NCBI RefSeq assembly: GCF_001269925.1
Contig: NZ_LHVO01000024.1
Span: 49,108-113,107, forward strand
Length of the DNA: 64,000 bases
Source of the DNA: Pseudomonas sp. MIACH
GTDB taxonomy: Bacteria; Pseudomonadota; Gammaproteobacteria; Pseudomonadales; Pseudomonadaceae
Direction of reading: 5' to 3'
Positions 8,648 to 17,762 of this stretch are shown in pieces. Positions within the stretch are counted from its first letter, which is position 1; every line of letters begins with the position of its first letter. Under the pieces are notes generated by a model. The model saw only the letters and a list, made by a program, of their open reading frames with translations, was not told the origin of the DNA and did not search any database. The translations under genes and the position numbers were made by a program.

Positions 8648-8726
8648 AAAGCGGTTCAAGCCAGGGTTGCGCGCACTAAATTGGCACCACCGGTACCGCC
8701 CCTCTTCAGAGGGCGTGAACCGCTTT
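8648..8726. promoter_or_regulatory. Inverted repeat upstream of amtB
   Basis: Two 15-base arms (8648-8662 AAAGCGGTTCAAGCC, and its complement with one mismatch at 8712-8726) are separated by 49 bases in the 346-base gap upstream of amtB. It could be a regulator site or a leader stem-loop. I see no gene in 8611-8956 and no convincing sigma-54 promoter. Confidence 0.4.
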
Positions 8727-8956
8727 AGCGCAGCGTTCAACACAACAGGCCGTTGCCGACAGGGTTTTTCCGCGAGTTTCAGTTATTTAGGGTAAGGTTT
8801 TTCGAGACCTGAGCCCCGACCGCCCGGATTCAGCGCAAGCCCCGGGGCGTGCGCACCAAGGCAAAGCAAAAGCTGTACCAGACAATTGCACTGAACCTTC
8901 ACCGATGCCGGTGACTCGAAACCACACGTACCGATCAGCCAATCACGGAGATAACC

Positions 8957-9271
8957 ATGGCCAGAAGAACTGCAAAGACTGCTCAAGAAATATTGATGGC
9001 GGATTTTCAAACCCTGGTGACTGACACCGAAAGGTTGCTGGACGACACCAAGGTGCTTGCGGGCGACCAGGCCGATGAGCTGCGTGCCAAGATTCATGAC
9101 ACGCTGTTGCAGGCCCGCGAAACCCTCAAGCAAACCGAAGACTCCCTGCGCGAACGCGGCCAGGCGGCGGTCACCGCGACCGAAGATTACGTGCAGGCCA
9201 ACCCTTGGCAGTCGGTAGGCATTGCCGCCGGCGTGGGCTTTCTGATCGGCCTGCTGGCCACAAGGCGCTAA
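8957..9271 (+). CDS. DUF883-family membrane-anchored protein (ElaB/YqjD-like)
   Basis: A 104-residue protein with a long amphipathic, coiled-coil-prone region (residues about 10-75, rich in Asp, Glu, Gln and Arg) and a single C-terminal membrane helix SVGIAAGVGFLIGLLATRR. This is the hallmark of ElaB/YqjD/DUF883 proteins, which tether ribosomes to the inner membrane in stationary phase in E. coli. It leads a tight operon with YqjE-like and YqjK-like genes, matching E. coli yqjDEK. The preceding 8941-8956 holds the ribosome site (CACGGAGATAACC). Confidence 0.9.
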   Translation: MARRTAKTAQEILMADFQTLVTDTERLLDDTKVLAGDQADELRAKIHDTLLQARETLKQTEDSLRERGQAAVTATEDYVQANPWQSVGIAAGVGFLIGLLATRR

Positions 9272-9273
9272 TC

Positions 9274-9657
9274 ATGTCTATCGGCGAAACTGGCTCGTCC
9301 ACTGGTACTACCTCACGACGCCTGGGCGCGGCCGTTCTTGGCTTGCTGCACAGCCACGTCGAACTGTTTGGCATCGAATTGCAGGAACAGAAGGCCCGCA
9401 CCGTCAGCCTGCTGCTGTTTGCCGGCCTCGCGCTGGTGTTTGCTCTGTTGTTGCTGGTGGGATTGTCGACATTGGTGATGATCCTGGTGTGGGACACGGG
9501 CTACCGCCTGACCGGCATCATTTGCCTCTGTGTGTTCTATTCCCTGGCCGCCGCCTTTTGCGGGGTGCGCTTGAAAGCGGCAGTGTTCGATGAGTCCACG
9601 CCGTTCCACGCCACTCTCGAAGAGCTGGCCAACGATCGGGAGCGCCTGTTGCCATGA
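9274..9657 (+). CDS. YqjE-like phage-holin-family membrane protein
   Basis: A 127-residue inner-membrane protein. The N-terminal part LGLLHSHVELFGIELQEQKA is typical of the Phage_holin_3_6/YqjE family. Two hydrophobic hairpin segments follow, about residues 43-70 and 77-102. The ATG at 9274 lies two bases after the DUF883 stop. The next gene overlaps its end (ATGA at 9654), so the three are translated as a unit. Despite the family name there is no phage context; the role is probably membrane or stationary-phase related. Confidence 0.88.
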   Translation: MSIGETGSSTGTTSRRLGAAVLGLLHSHVELFGIELQEQKARTVSLLLFAGLALVFALLLLVGLSTLVMILVWDTGYRLTGIICLCVFYSLAAAFCGVRLKAAVFDESTPFHATLEELANDRERLLP

Positions 9658-9992
9658 GCTCGAATGAAATCCAGCAAACCTCCCGCCGGGAAATGCGCAA
9701 GGCGTTGATCCGCCTGCGCATGGAGATGCACCGCCAGGAGATTCGCCACGAGTCCCAGCAATTGATGGTGCCACTGAACAAGGTGCGCAACATGGGCCAG
9801 AGCTTCCAGGGCGGCCTGGGCATCAAGCACGCGCCGCTGTGGGGCGTGGCCGCTGTAACGCTGATCGGTTTCTTCACCGGTAAGGGCGCCAAGGGCGGCG
9901 GTATCAGCAGTGTGACGCGCCTGGTTCGGCTCGGTGCCGGATTAATCCCGCTGATCAAACTGGCCATGCAAGGCAATTCACGCAAAGGTTGA
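9654..9992 (+). CDS. YqjK-like hypothetical protein
   Basis: A 112-residue basic protein, third gene of the DUF883-YqjE-YqjK-like operon, overlapping its neighbour by four bases. The N-terminal half is a charged helix (REMRKALIRLRMEMHRQEIR). The C-terminal half is hydrophobic and glycine-rich (APLWGVAAVTLIGFFTGKG), suggesting one membrane-associated segment. E. coli YqjK has the same position and charged-helix start, though sequence identity is not something I can judge here. An intrinsic terminator follows at 10026. Confidence 0.8.
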   Translation: MSSNEIQQTSRREMRKALIRLRMEMHRQEIRHESQQLMVPLNKVRNMGQSFQGGLGIKHAPLWGVAAVTLIGFFTGKGAKGGGISSVTRLVRLGAGLIPLIKLAMQGNSRKG

Positions 9993-10025
9993 GCCTGCTG
10001 GCTGCATTCTTGCTAACAGAATCGG

Positions 10026-10059
10026 CCCGGTCCTCGTTTTCGAGGTCCGGGTCTTTTTT
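10026..10059 (+). terminator. Intrinsic terminator after the DUF883 operon
   Basis: Stem 10026-10036 with 10041-10051 (CCCGGTCCTCG / CGAGGTCCGGG, one T-T mismatch), a four-T loop, then TCTTTTTTC. Good rho-independent form. Confidence 0.88.
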
Positions 10060-10083
10060 CGCCACCTCTCTTAAGGAGGCTCC

Positions 10084-11247
10084 GTGATCGACGGGCAACC
10101 GCTCGCCTGCTTCCAGCCGTTTATCGACACCGCCACCGGCCGCATTGCCGGCGTCGAAGCCTTGGGGCGTCTACGCCAGGCTGACGGTCGTTTGCAGTCC
10201 GTGGGGCCGCTGTTCGCCGACCCGCGCACGCCAGGCGCGACCTTACGCCGCCTCGACCGGCAGATCCGCGACGATGCCTTGAGCCGTTTGCATGAAGCCC
10301 CCGAAGACTGGTTCCTCAGCCTGAACATCTCACCGCGCTGGATCAACCGCCTGCGCCCCGGCCAGGCGCTGCCGAGCCTCAAACAGATCCACAGCCATGG
10401 CGTCGATCCCCGGCGCATCGTGTTCGAGATCACCGAACTGGGCGGTAACATCCAGCGCCTGGCCGAGGTGGTCGTGCGCTATCGCGAGGCCGGCGCCCGC
10501 ATCGCCATCGATGACTTTGGCGCTGGCTATTCCCAGCTCGACCGCGTGCTGGCGTTGCAGCCGGATATTCTCAAGCTGGACATGCGCCTGTTCCAGGAAG
10601 CCGCCAAGGGTGGGCCGAGCAGTGAGGTGGTGCGCGCATTGGCGCAGATGGCGGAGAAGACCGGCTGCTGGATCATTGCCGAGGGCGTGGAAACCGAGGC
10701 GCAGTTGAGCTTCGCCCTGGAATGCGGTTCGCGCTATGTGCAGGGCTACCTGTTTGCCCAGGCGCAGTTGGACTGGTTCGCCACCGACGCCTTCGTGCCG
10801 CGCTTTGCCCAACTGCGTGCGACGTACGTGCAGCAGAAATTGGCGGAACGCGGGCGCATCATGCAATTGCGCCAGCAATTGGTTGAACTGATGAAAATCC
10901 TGCAGGCCTGGGCCCTGGGCCAGGCGCCGCTGAGCCAGTTGCCGCAATTACCGGACTTCCCCTGGCTGCTGCGCTTTTACCAGTGCGACCGGCATGGCAC
11001 CCAGTTGACACCCAACTTCGAGTGGCATCAGGACGCCTGGCAAGCCGACAGCCGCTACCTGGGCCACAACTGGTCCTGGCGCCCGTATTTCTATCATCTG
11101 CTGGCCGAAGGTTGGGAGGAGCGACGGCTGACCTTGTCCTCGACCTATCGCGACGCCACGACCAACCAGTATTGCCTCACCGCCGGACAATTCTTCGATA
11201 ACGGTCAGCGCTTGCTGTTAATCGATATCGACGCGGCCGGACTCTAG
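10084..11247 (+). CDS. EAL-domain c-di-GMP phosphodiesterase with C-terminal sensor-like domain
   Basis: A 387-residue protein beginning at GTG 10084 with AAGGAGGC just upstream. The EAL domain covers about residues 5-240. The c-di-GMP and metal residues look intact: [16 protein letters not shown] (Asn), FEITELGG (Glu), [11 protein letters not shown] (two Asp), LKLDMRLF (Lys), AEGVETEAQ (Glu) and YVQGYLFAQ (Gln). It should therefore hydrolyse c-di-GMP to pGpG. The last 130 residues form a separate alpha/beta region ending [22 protein letters not shown], resembling the PAS/Cache-like C-terminal domain of Bacillus YkuI. No signal peptide or membrane segment, so cytosolic. A single gene between the DUF883 operon and dgt. 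Confidence 0.9.
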   Translation: MIDGQPLACFQPFIDTATGRIAGVEALGRLRQADGRLQSVGPLFADPRTPGATLRRLDRQIRDDALSRLHEAPEDWFLSLNISPRWINRLRPGQALPSLKQIHSHGVDPRRIVFEITELGGNIQRLAEVVVRYREAGARIAIDDFGAGYSQLDRVLALQPDILKLDMRLFQEAAKGGPSSEVVRALAQMAEKTGCWIIAEGVETEAQLSFALECGSRYVQGYLFAQAQLDWFATDAFVPRFAQLRATYVQQKLAERGRIMQLRQQLVELMKILQAWALGQAPLSQLPQLPDFPWLLRFYQCDRHGTQLTPNFEWHQDAWQADSRYLGHNWSWRPYFYHLLAEGWEERRLTLSSTYRDATTNQYCLTAGQFFDNGQRLLLIDIDAAGL

Positions 11248-11318
11248 ATTTTCGCTTGCCCCGTCGGGGCTTAACCGGGAAGCTGGGAGGGTCATTCACC
11301 GTACGGAGAGTACCCGCC

Positions 11319-12650
11319 TTGGATTGGCCCACCCTGCTTACCCGCGAACGCCTTGGAAAACCCCTGCACAGCCCGGAAGAACTCGGCCGCAGCCCGTTTC
11401 ACAAAGACCATGACCGCATTATCTTCTCGGGCGCGTTTCGTCGGCTGGGGCGCAAGACCCAAGTGCACCCGGTGTCCAGCAACGACCATATCCACACACG
11501 CCTGACCCATTCCCTGGAAGTCAGCTGCGTAGGCCGCTCCCTCGGCATGCGCGTGGGCGAAACCTTGCGCAGCGCCCTGCCCGACTGGTGCGACCCGAGC
11601 GACCTGGGCATGGTGGTGCAATCGGCCTGCCTGGCCCATGACATCGGTAACCCGCCATTCGGGCACTCCGGCGAAGATGCTATCCGCCACTGGTTCCAGC
11701 AGGCGGCCGGACGCGGCTGGCTGGACGACATGAGCGCCGCCGAGCGTGGCGATTTCCTTAATTTCGAAGGCAACGCCCAAGGCTTCCGGGTACTGACCCA
11801 ACTTGAATATCATCAGTTCGACGGCGGTACGCGGCTGACCTACGCGACCTTGGGCACGTACCTCAAGTACCCCTGGACCGCCCGCCACGCCGACTCCCTG
11901 GGCTACAAGAAACACAAATTCGGCTGCTACCAGAGCGAGCTGCCGATCCTCGAACAGATCGCCCACAAACTCGGCCTGCCGCAACTCGAAGAACAACGCT
12001 GGGCTCGCCACCCCCTGGTCTACCTGATGGAGGCGGCGGACGACATCTGCTACGCCTTGATCGACCTGGAAGACGGCCTGGAAATGGACCTGCTGGAGTA
12101 CGCCGAAGTCGAGTCATTGCTGCTCGACCTGGTGGGCGATGACCTGCCGCAGACCTATCGGCAACTGGGCTCCCAGGATTCACGCCGACGCAAGCTGGCG
12201 ATCCTGCGCGGCAAGGCCATCGAGCATTTGACCAACGCCGCGGCGCGCGCCTTCGTCGAGCAACAGGATGCCTTGTTGGCCGGCACCCTGCCCGGCGACC
12301 TGGTGGAGCATATGCACGGTCCCGCCAAACGTTGCGTGCTGGATGCCAAGGACATGGCGCGCAAGAAAATCTTCCAGGACAAGCGCAAGACCCTGCACGA
12401 GATCGGCGCCTACACCACTCTGGAAATCCTGTTGAACGCCTTTTGCGGCGCGGCACTGGAACAGCATGGCGGGCGCACGCCATCGTTCAAGAACCGGCGC
12501 ATTCTCGACCTGCTGGGTAACAACGCGCCGGACCCGGCGTGGCCGTTGCACAAGTCGTTCCTGCGGATGATCGACTTCATCGCCGGCATGACCGACAGCT
12601 ATGCCACTGAAATGGCACGGGAGATGACCGGGCGCTCCAGCCCTCAATAA
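11319..12650 (+). CDS. dgt: Deoxyguanosinetriphosphate triphosphohydrolase (dGTPase)
   Basis: An HD-domain dNTP triphosphohydrolase of 443 residues. The HD metal site is intact: [11 protein letters not shown] early, then [19 protein letters not shown] near residue 105, with a downstream [19 protein letters not shown]. It removes tripolyphosphate from dGTP and related dNTPs in the cytoplasm. The TTG at 11319 (reading [13 protein letters not shown]) has GGAG at 11305-11308 and gives the N-terminus I expect for Pseudomonas homologues. The frame is open to 11256 but without a better start. In P. aeruginosa, as I recall, dgt also sits beside the Roc2 kinase genes. Confidence 0.92.
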   Translation: MDWPTLLTRERLGKPLHSPEELGRSPFHKDHDRIIFSGAFRRLGRKTQVHPVSSNDHIHTRLTHSLEVSCVGRSLGMRVGETLRSALPDWCDPSDLGMVVQSACLAHDIGNPPFGHSGEDAIRHWFQQAAGRGWLDDMSAAERGDFLNFEGNAQGFRVLTQLEYHQFDGGTRLTYATLGTYLKYPWTARHADSLGYKKHKFGCYQSELPILEQIAHKLGLPQLEEQRWARHPLVYLMEAADDICYALIDLEDGLEMDLLEYAEVESLLLDLVGDDLPQTYRQLGSQDSRRRKLAILRGKAIEHLTNAAARAFVEQQDALLAGTLPGDLVEHMHGPAKRCVLDAKDMARKKIFQDKRKTLHEIGAYTTLEILLNAFCGAALEQHGGRTPSFKNRRILDLLGNNAPDPAWPLHKSFLRMIDFIAGMTDSYATEMAREMTGRSSPQ

Positions 12651-12821
12651 CCAGCCGGGTCACGCCGCCTGTTCACTGAACAGAATCTGCCTACGACGGG
12701 AACAGAGCGGCCTGATCGAATTCGCACAAACACCCAAAGAATAATCGCGCACGCTCCGGGCAAGTCTGGCGAACAGTTCCTACGTGCCCCCCATCGATGC
12801 TTAACTCACCGTGTGCCTTCT

Positions 12822-13217
12822 ATGCCCAGTTACCCCCTTCGAATCCTGTTGGTGGAGGACCATCCCTTTCAACTGCTCGCGACGCAATGCCTGCTCAGAA
12901 GTTTCGGCTTCGAACAACTGACCCCGGCCGAAAACGCCGAGCAGGCAATCCGAGTGATGACCCAGGCCGAAGCGCCTTTCGACATCATCCTGTGTGACCA
13001 GTGCCTACCCGACCTGCCTGGACTTGAATTGATTGAAATTGCCAGTCGCCAATGCTTTATCAAGGCCGCCATCTTGCTTAGCGGACTTCCCGAGACAGAA
13101 CTGTCCGTGTTGCAAACCCAAGCCCTCAACCGTGGCCTGCCATTGCTCGGTTACTTGCTGAAGCCGTTGAATAAAGATGAGCTTGCCCATTTGACCGATA
13201 CATTACTCACGTTATGA
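12822..13217 (+). CDS. Stand-alone receiver protein, RocR-receiver-like
   Basis: A 131-residue response-regulator receiver with no output domain. The acidic pocket is LLVEDHPFQ near residue 10, the phospho-acceptor is Asp59 in IILCDQCLPDLPG, and the C-terminal Lys is in GYLLKPLNKDEL. The EDxPFQ start and the LGxxLKP end resemble the receiver of RocR, the EAL protein that antagonises RocA in the P. aeruginosa Roc system. Here the protein stops where an EAL domain would begin. It sits directly upstream of the RocA/RocS-like pair. It could act as a phosphate sink or competitor for the kinase. A GTG at 12813 is an alternative start. Family is certain; the RocR link is inference. Confidence 0.88.
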   Translation: MPSYPLRILLVEDHPFQLLATQCLLRSFGFEQLTPAENAEQAIRVMTQAEAPFDIILCDQCLPDLPGLELIEIASRQCFIKAAILLSGLPETELSVLQTQALNRGLPLLGYLLKPLNKDELAHLTDTLLTL

Positions 13218-13369
13218 ATGTAGGACTTTAAACAAATTCACCCGTCGAAAAAATCGCGCATAAGCACCGCAAGTCCCCTGCCATGCCGATCCAGACCGTT
13301 TCCCTGCGAAACCCTAACCTCTCGACTTACAGCGCCTGATGGATGGGTAGGTCATTACCTTTTTTAACG

Positions 13370-13383
13370 TAGGAAGTTTCCTG
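13370..13383. promoter_or_regulatory. BvgA/EvgA-type inverted heptad upstream of the RocA-like gene
   Basis: TAGGAA-GT-TTCCTG is an inverted repeat built from TTCCTA-like heptads, which resemble the known BvgA-family recognition sequence. It is 91 bases before the start of the BvgA-type regulator at 13474, in a 256-base gap. Candidate autoregulatory site; single occurrence, so tentative. Confidence 0.4.
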
Positions 13384-13473
13384 TTTTATACCTGTTGCCA
13401 CTCAGGTTCATGCTTACCCCTCGACTTCTGAGCTAATGTGCCCGCTTTATTTGCACTTGCATGGAATATGATC

Positions 13474-14094
13474 ATGAACACAGTTTTTATTATTGATGAC
13501 CATCCCGTTATAAGACTTGCCATACGAATGTTGTTGGAGCACGAAGAAAACTTCAAAGTAGTCGGCGAAACGGATAACGGCTGCGATGCCATACAAATGG
13601 TCCGCGAATGCATGCCGGACCTGATCATCCTGGACATCAGCATTCCAAAACTCGACGGACTGGAAGTGCTGTGTCGATTCAACGCCATGAACGCCTCGAT
13701 GAAAACCCTGGTTCTGACCGCTCAATCCCCCACCCTGTTTGCCACTCGCTGCATGCGCTCCGGGGCCGATGGCTACGTGTGCAAGGAAGGTGACCTGAGT
13801 GAGTTGATGAGCGCCATCCGCGCCGTGCTGTCCGGGTACAACTATTTCCCCAGCCAGGCCTTGAACACCAACGACGAGAGCGGCAAGGAACTTGAACTGT
13901 TCAAGGCCGTTAACGATCGGGAGTTGATGGTACTGCAACTTTTTGCACAAGGCCGTACCAACAAGGAAATAGCGAAAGGCATGTTCCTGAGCAACAAAAC
14001 AGTAAGCACCTATAAAAAGAGGCTGATGCAAAAACTTCAAGCCAAGTCCTTGGTAGAACTTATCGAGATGGCAAAACGAAACGCGCTAGTGTGA
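13474..14094 (+). CDS. LuxR-type response regulator, RocA/BvgA-like
   Basis: A 206-residue NarL/BvgA-type regulator. The receiver begins TVFIIDDHPVIRLAIRMLLE and has phospho-acceptor Asp54 in IILDISIPKLDGLEV. A short linker leads to a LuxR HTH at about residues 145-200 (NDRELMVLQLFAQGRTNKEIA... NKTVSTYKKRLMQKL). The ATG at 13474 is preferred; ATG 13468 is possible. Its end overlaps the start of the BvgS-type kinase by four bases (GTGA), which marks them as a cognate pair. By position next to dgt I think it corresponds to RocA2 of P. aeruginosa. Targets there include fimbriae and efflux genes; targets here are unknown. Confidence 0.9.
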   Translation: MNTVFIIDDHPVIRLAIRMLLEHEENFKVVGETDNGCDAIQMVRECMPDLIILDISIPKLDGLEVLCRFNAMNASMKTLVLTAQSPTLFATRCMRSGADGYVCKEGDLSELMSAIRAVLSGYNYFPSQALNTNDESGKELELFKAVNDRELMVLQLFAQGRTNKEIAKGMFLSNKTVSTYKKRLMQKLQAKSLVELIEMAKRNALV

Positions 14095-17000
14095 GAAATC
14101 GGATGCCCAGGCGTATAAAGGACTATTTGATTATATTGAGTGCCGGTTTGTGCTTCAGCACCGCTGTGCCTGCAGCCCCTTCAGCGAACGCGGAACATTT
14201 CAGCCTATTGAGTCGCGCAAGTTCCGTACAGTTGGAACCCCACCTGAGCAAGACCCAACGCCAATGGCTCCAGAACAAACGCGAACTGGTGCTGGGTACG
14301 GCGTTCCCTGACTACCCGCCCTTTGACCTCACCTCCAGCGGACGCGACTATGAAGGACTCACCGCCGATTACGCCGGCTTGCTGGCAATGGCGCTGGCCT
14401 TGCCGGTAAAGGTGTTGCGCTACCCCTCACGAGAGGCCGCCATTCGTGCCCTTGAAGCGGGGGATATCGACTTACTGGGTTCCTCCAACAGCTTTGAAGC
14501 GGCAATTCCCAACCTGACCCTGTCGAAACCGTACGCCGTGGATCGGCCGGTACTGGTGACTCGTGAAGGCGAAACCCGCAGCCTGAATGATGGGCTGGCC
14601 GGCATGCGGCTGGCATTGGTCTATCACTATCTGCCACTGCACGAGGTGGAAAAGCTGTACCCCAAGGCAATCATCCGTGCCTACCCCTCTTATCAAAACG
14701 CCTTGAATGCAGTGGCATTTGACCAGGCTGACGTTTTTCTCGGCGATACCATTTCCACCCACTACATGATCAACAAGGGTTACCTGAAGAACATTCGCAT
14801 GGCGAACTTCGGCAAACATGAAGCCTATGGATTCAGCTTTGCAATGCCCCAGGACCAGCGAATGCTGTTGAGCATCGTCGACGCCGTACTGATGGCCGTC
14901 CCCACCACCGAACGGGAAGCGATCGCCAAACGCTGGAGTGCCGGCAGCGATATCCTGCTGACCGACCAAAAGCTGCAACTGTCCTTTCGCGAAGAACGTT
15001 GGCTGCGAGAAAACCCGGTGGTCAATGTGATCGTGAACCCCACTTTCGCGCCGCTGACGTTCTTCGACGCCGATGGCAATTTTCGCGGCATTACAGCCGA
15101 CCTGCTGGAACTGATTCGCCTGCGCACCGGGCTGCGCTTCGAGATCCAGCGCGGGCGTGATGTAAACACGATGATCGAGCAGGTGGAGGCCGGCAAGGCG
15201 GACCTCATCGGAGCAATCATCCCCAGCGTGGAGCGGGAAGCCCAACTGAACTTCAGTCGGCCATACCTGGAAAACTCCTATGTGATGTTGACACGCAAGG
15301 ACGGCCAGGCCCCAGCAAGCCTGGAGGAAATGGAAGGCAAGCGCCTGGCGGTCACCCAAGGCAGCCCACTGAAGAAATTCCTGCGCGAACACTTTCCGAA
15401 GATCCAACTGGTAGAGACCGGTGACACGTTCAAGTCCGCCGAATTGCTGATACAAGGCAATGTGGAAGGCGCGGTGAATACCCTGGTGGTCGCCAATTAC
15501 TTCCTGTCTTCGCAAATGTTCCAGGACAAGATTCAAATCAGCTCCAGCATTGGCACGATGCCGGCCACCTTCGGGCTGGCGACATCCCGCAGCGCCACCG
15601 AACTCAGCTCGATTCTCGACAAGGCCTTACTCAGCATCGACCCCGATGAACTGGGGGTGATCAACAGTCGCTGGCGCGGCTATAGCGCCGCATCCGACAG
15701 CTACTGGCGTGACTACCACCAGTTGATTGCGCGCATCATCATCGGCACGGGGCTGCTGCTGTTGATTTCCCTGAGCTGGAACGCCTACATGCGCCGCCAG
15801 ATCAAACACCGAAAAATGGCCGAGCGCGCCCTCAATGATCAGTTCGAGTTCATGCGCGCGCTGGTCAATGAAACCCCGCATCCGATCTACGTCCGTGATA
15901 ACAAGGGGCTGCTGCAGACCTGCAATGACAGCTACCTGCAGGTTTTCGACGTCAAACGTGAGGACGTGATAGGCAGAAGCGCGGTCCAGATAAGCACTGC
16001 CCTTGCAGCAGAAGCGGCGCAATACCATGCCGACTATCAGCGGGTGGTGGCCGAAGGCAAGCCGCTGATCCTGGACCGCACCCTGCATATTCGCGGAAAA
16101 AAACTCACGATCTACCACTGGATCCTGCCGTACCGCGACTCCGTCGGCGAAGTTCAGGGCATCATCGGTGGCTGGATCGACATCAGTGAGCGACGCCAGC
16201 TGTTCGACGAACTGCGCACCGCCAAGGAGCGGGCCGACGAAGCCAATCGGGCCAAGAGTACGTTCCTCGCCACCATGAGCCACGAAATCCGCACGCCAAT
16301 GAACGCGGTGATCGGCATGCTGGAGTTGACCCTGAAGCGTGCGGACCAGGGCCACCTCGATCGCCCTGCCATCGAAGTCGCCTACAACTCGGCCAAGGAC
16401 CTGCTGGAGCTGATCGGCGACATCCTGGATATTGCGCGTATTGAATCCGGCCGCCTCAGCCTGGCACCGGAACGCGTCAACCTGAGGGAGGTGATCGAGT
16501 CGGTGGTGCGTGTCTTCGACGGCCTGGCACGCCAGAAGACCCTGAGCCTGTTGCTGGAGTTCACCTCCGATCTCGAACACACCGAAGTCCTGATCGACCC
16601 GTTGCGCTTCAAGCAAGTGCTGTCCAACCTCGTCAGCAATGCCATCAAATTCACCGAACGTGGCGAGGTAAAAATCAAGGTTGACGTATCAGCCACCGAA
16701 CTGGCGCAGCAGGTCGAGATGAAACTGGTGGTGGAGGACACCGGCATCGGTATCAGCCGGGAGGACCAGATGCGTCTGTTCGAACCCTTTGCCCAGGCGG
16801 ACAACTCAGGACAGTTGGCCAGGAGCGGTGCCGGCCTTGGACTGGTGATCTGCCGCAGCCTGTGCGCAATGATGGGCGGGCAACTGAGCCTGAGCAGCGT
16901 GCCCATGGTGGGCACCCAGGTGCATGTGAACCTGAAGATGAATCGCCTGCAGGCGGTGCAGGTGGTGGACGAACTCAAGCCCGCCGCAACTGCGGACGTG

Positions 17001-17762
17001 CCAGTGCTCAATGTGCTGGTCGTGGACGATCATCCGGCGAATCGCCTGTTGATGTGTCAGCAGTTGGGTTACCTGGGCCACCTGTTCACCGCAGCCCAGA
17101 ACGGCGCCGCCGGTTTCCAGGCCTGGCGCCAGGAGCACTTCGACCTGGTAATCGCCGATTGCAACATGCCGATCATGAATGGCTACGAGTTGAGCCGTTC
17201 GATCCGCGAATACGAGCAGCGCGAACAACTGACGCCTTGTGTGGTATTGGGTTTTACCGCCAATGCCCAACCCGAAGAGAAGCAACGCTGTGCACAGGCA
17301 GGCATGGATGACTGCCTGTTCAAACCCATCAACCTCACGGCGCTGGAGCGGCAACTGGCAAAGATCAGTCCCCACCCCAAAGGCCTGGTCATGGACATCG
17401 GCAATTTCGAGGCCCTTACCGGTGGCGACACACATATGAGCCGTCTACTGCTCCAGGAACTGCTGCGCAGCAGTCGCCAGGATCGCCAGGAGTTGGTCGC
17501 GCTGATAACGGCTCAGGCCGGCACCGAGGACATCATCGAACAGGCTCACAAGATCAAGGGTGCTGCTCGCATCGTTCAGGCCAGTGCGCTGGCCTCGCAG
17601 TGCGAAGCCCTCGAACAGGCCTGTGCCAGAGGCGATGATCGGCCTCGGATCGAAGCGAGTGTGAAGTCCCTGGAAAAGCTGATGCTGGAGCTGGAGAGGA
17701 TTCTGCAAGTGCGGCTTCACGCGCTGGATAGCCAGCAAGGGGCGGGACGCGCCCCTGTTTGA
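14091..17762 (+). CDS. BvgS/RocS-type hybrid sensor kinase with two periplasmic solute-binding domains
   Basis: A 1223-residue unorthodox kinase of the inner membrane. Order: signal peptide (about 1-28, ending AVPAAPSA); two Venus-flytrap SBP_bac_3 domains (about 55-280 and 300-530); one membrane helix (about 545-567, IIIGTGLLLLISLSWNAYM); a PAS domain (about 580-700); HisKA with His731 in TMSHEIRTPMN; HATPase; a receiver with Asp1023 in VIADCNMPIMNGYE; and an Hpt with His1153 in EQAHKIKGAARI. The full phosphorelay is intact. It starts at GTG 14091 overlapping the regulator gene, with ATG 14103 as alternative. It is equivalent in architecture to BvgS, EvgS and RocS1/RocS2. The ligand is unknown. 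Confidence 0.93.
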   Translation: MRNRMPRRIKDYLIILSAGLCFSTAVPAAPSANAEHFSLLSRASSVQLEPHLSKTQRQWLQNKRELVLGTAFPDYPPFDLTSSGRDYEGLTADYAGLLAMALALPVKVLRYPSREAAIRALEAGDIDLLGSSNSFEAAIPNLTLSKPYAVDRPVLVTREGETRSLNDGLAGMRLALVYHYLPLHEVEKLYPKAIIRAYPSYQNALNAVAFDQADVFLGDTISTHYMINKGYLKNIRMANFGKHEAYGFSFAMPQDQRMLLSIVDAVLMAVPTTEREAIAKRWSAGSDILLTDQKLQLSFREERWLRENPVVNVIVNPTFAPLTFFDADGNFRGITADLLELIRLRTGLRFEIQRGRDVNTMIEQVEAGKADLIGAIIPSVEREAQLNFSRPYLENSYVMLTRKDGQAPASLEEMEGKRLAVTQGSPLKKFLREHFPKIQLVETGDTFKSAELLIQGNVEGAVNTLVVANYFLSSQMFQDKIQISSSIGTMPATFGLATSRSATELSSILDKALLSIDPDELGVINSRWRGYSAASDSYWRDYHQLIARIIIGTGLLLLISLSWNAYMRRQIKHRKMAERALNDQFEFMRALVNETPHPIYVRDNKGLLQTCNDSYLQVFDVKREDVIGRSAVQISTALAAEAAQYHADYQRVVAEGKPLILDRTLHIRGKKLTIYHWILPYRDSVGEVQGIIGGWIDISERRQLFDELRTAKERADEANRAKSTFLATMSHEIRTPMNAVIGMLELTLKRADQGHLDRPAIEVAYNSAKDLLELIGDILDIARIESGRLSLAPERVNLREVIESVVRVFDGLARQKTLSLLLEFTSDLEHTEVLIDPLRFKQVLSNLVSNAIKFTERGEVKIKVDVSATELAQQVEMKLVVEDTGIGISREDQMRLFEPFAQADNSGQLARSGAGLGLVICRSLCAMMGGQLSLSSVPMVGTQVHVNLKMNRLQAVQVVDELKPAATADVPVLNVLVVDDHPANRLLMCQQLGYLGHLFTAAQNGAAGFQAWRQEHFDLVIADCNMPIMNGYELSRSIREYEQREQLTPCVVLGFTANAQPEEKQRCAQAGMDDCLFKPINLTALERQLAKISPHPKGLVMDIGNFEALTGGDTHMSRLLLQELLRSSRQDRQELVALITAQAGTEDIIEQAHKIKGAARIVQASALASQCEALEQACARGDDRPRIEASVKSLEKLMLELERILQVRLHALDSQQGAGRAPV

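Noticed and set aside
8661..8702. A sigma-54 promoter upstream of amtB
   Set aside because: Neither strand gives GG-N10-GC at correct spacing in this gap.
9274..9657. Phage holin family call as evidence of a prophage
   Set aside because: The gene is in the yqjD-yqjE-yqjK-type operon and no phage genes are near; the holin label is only a family name.
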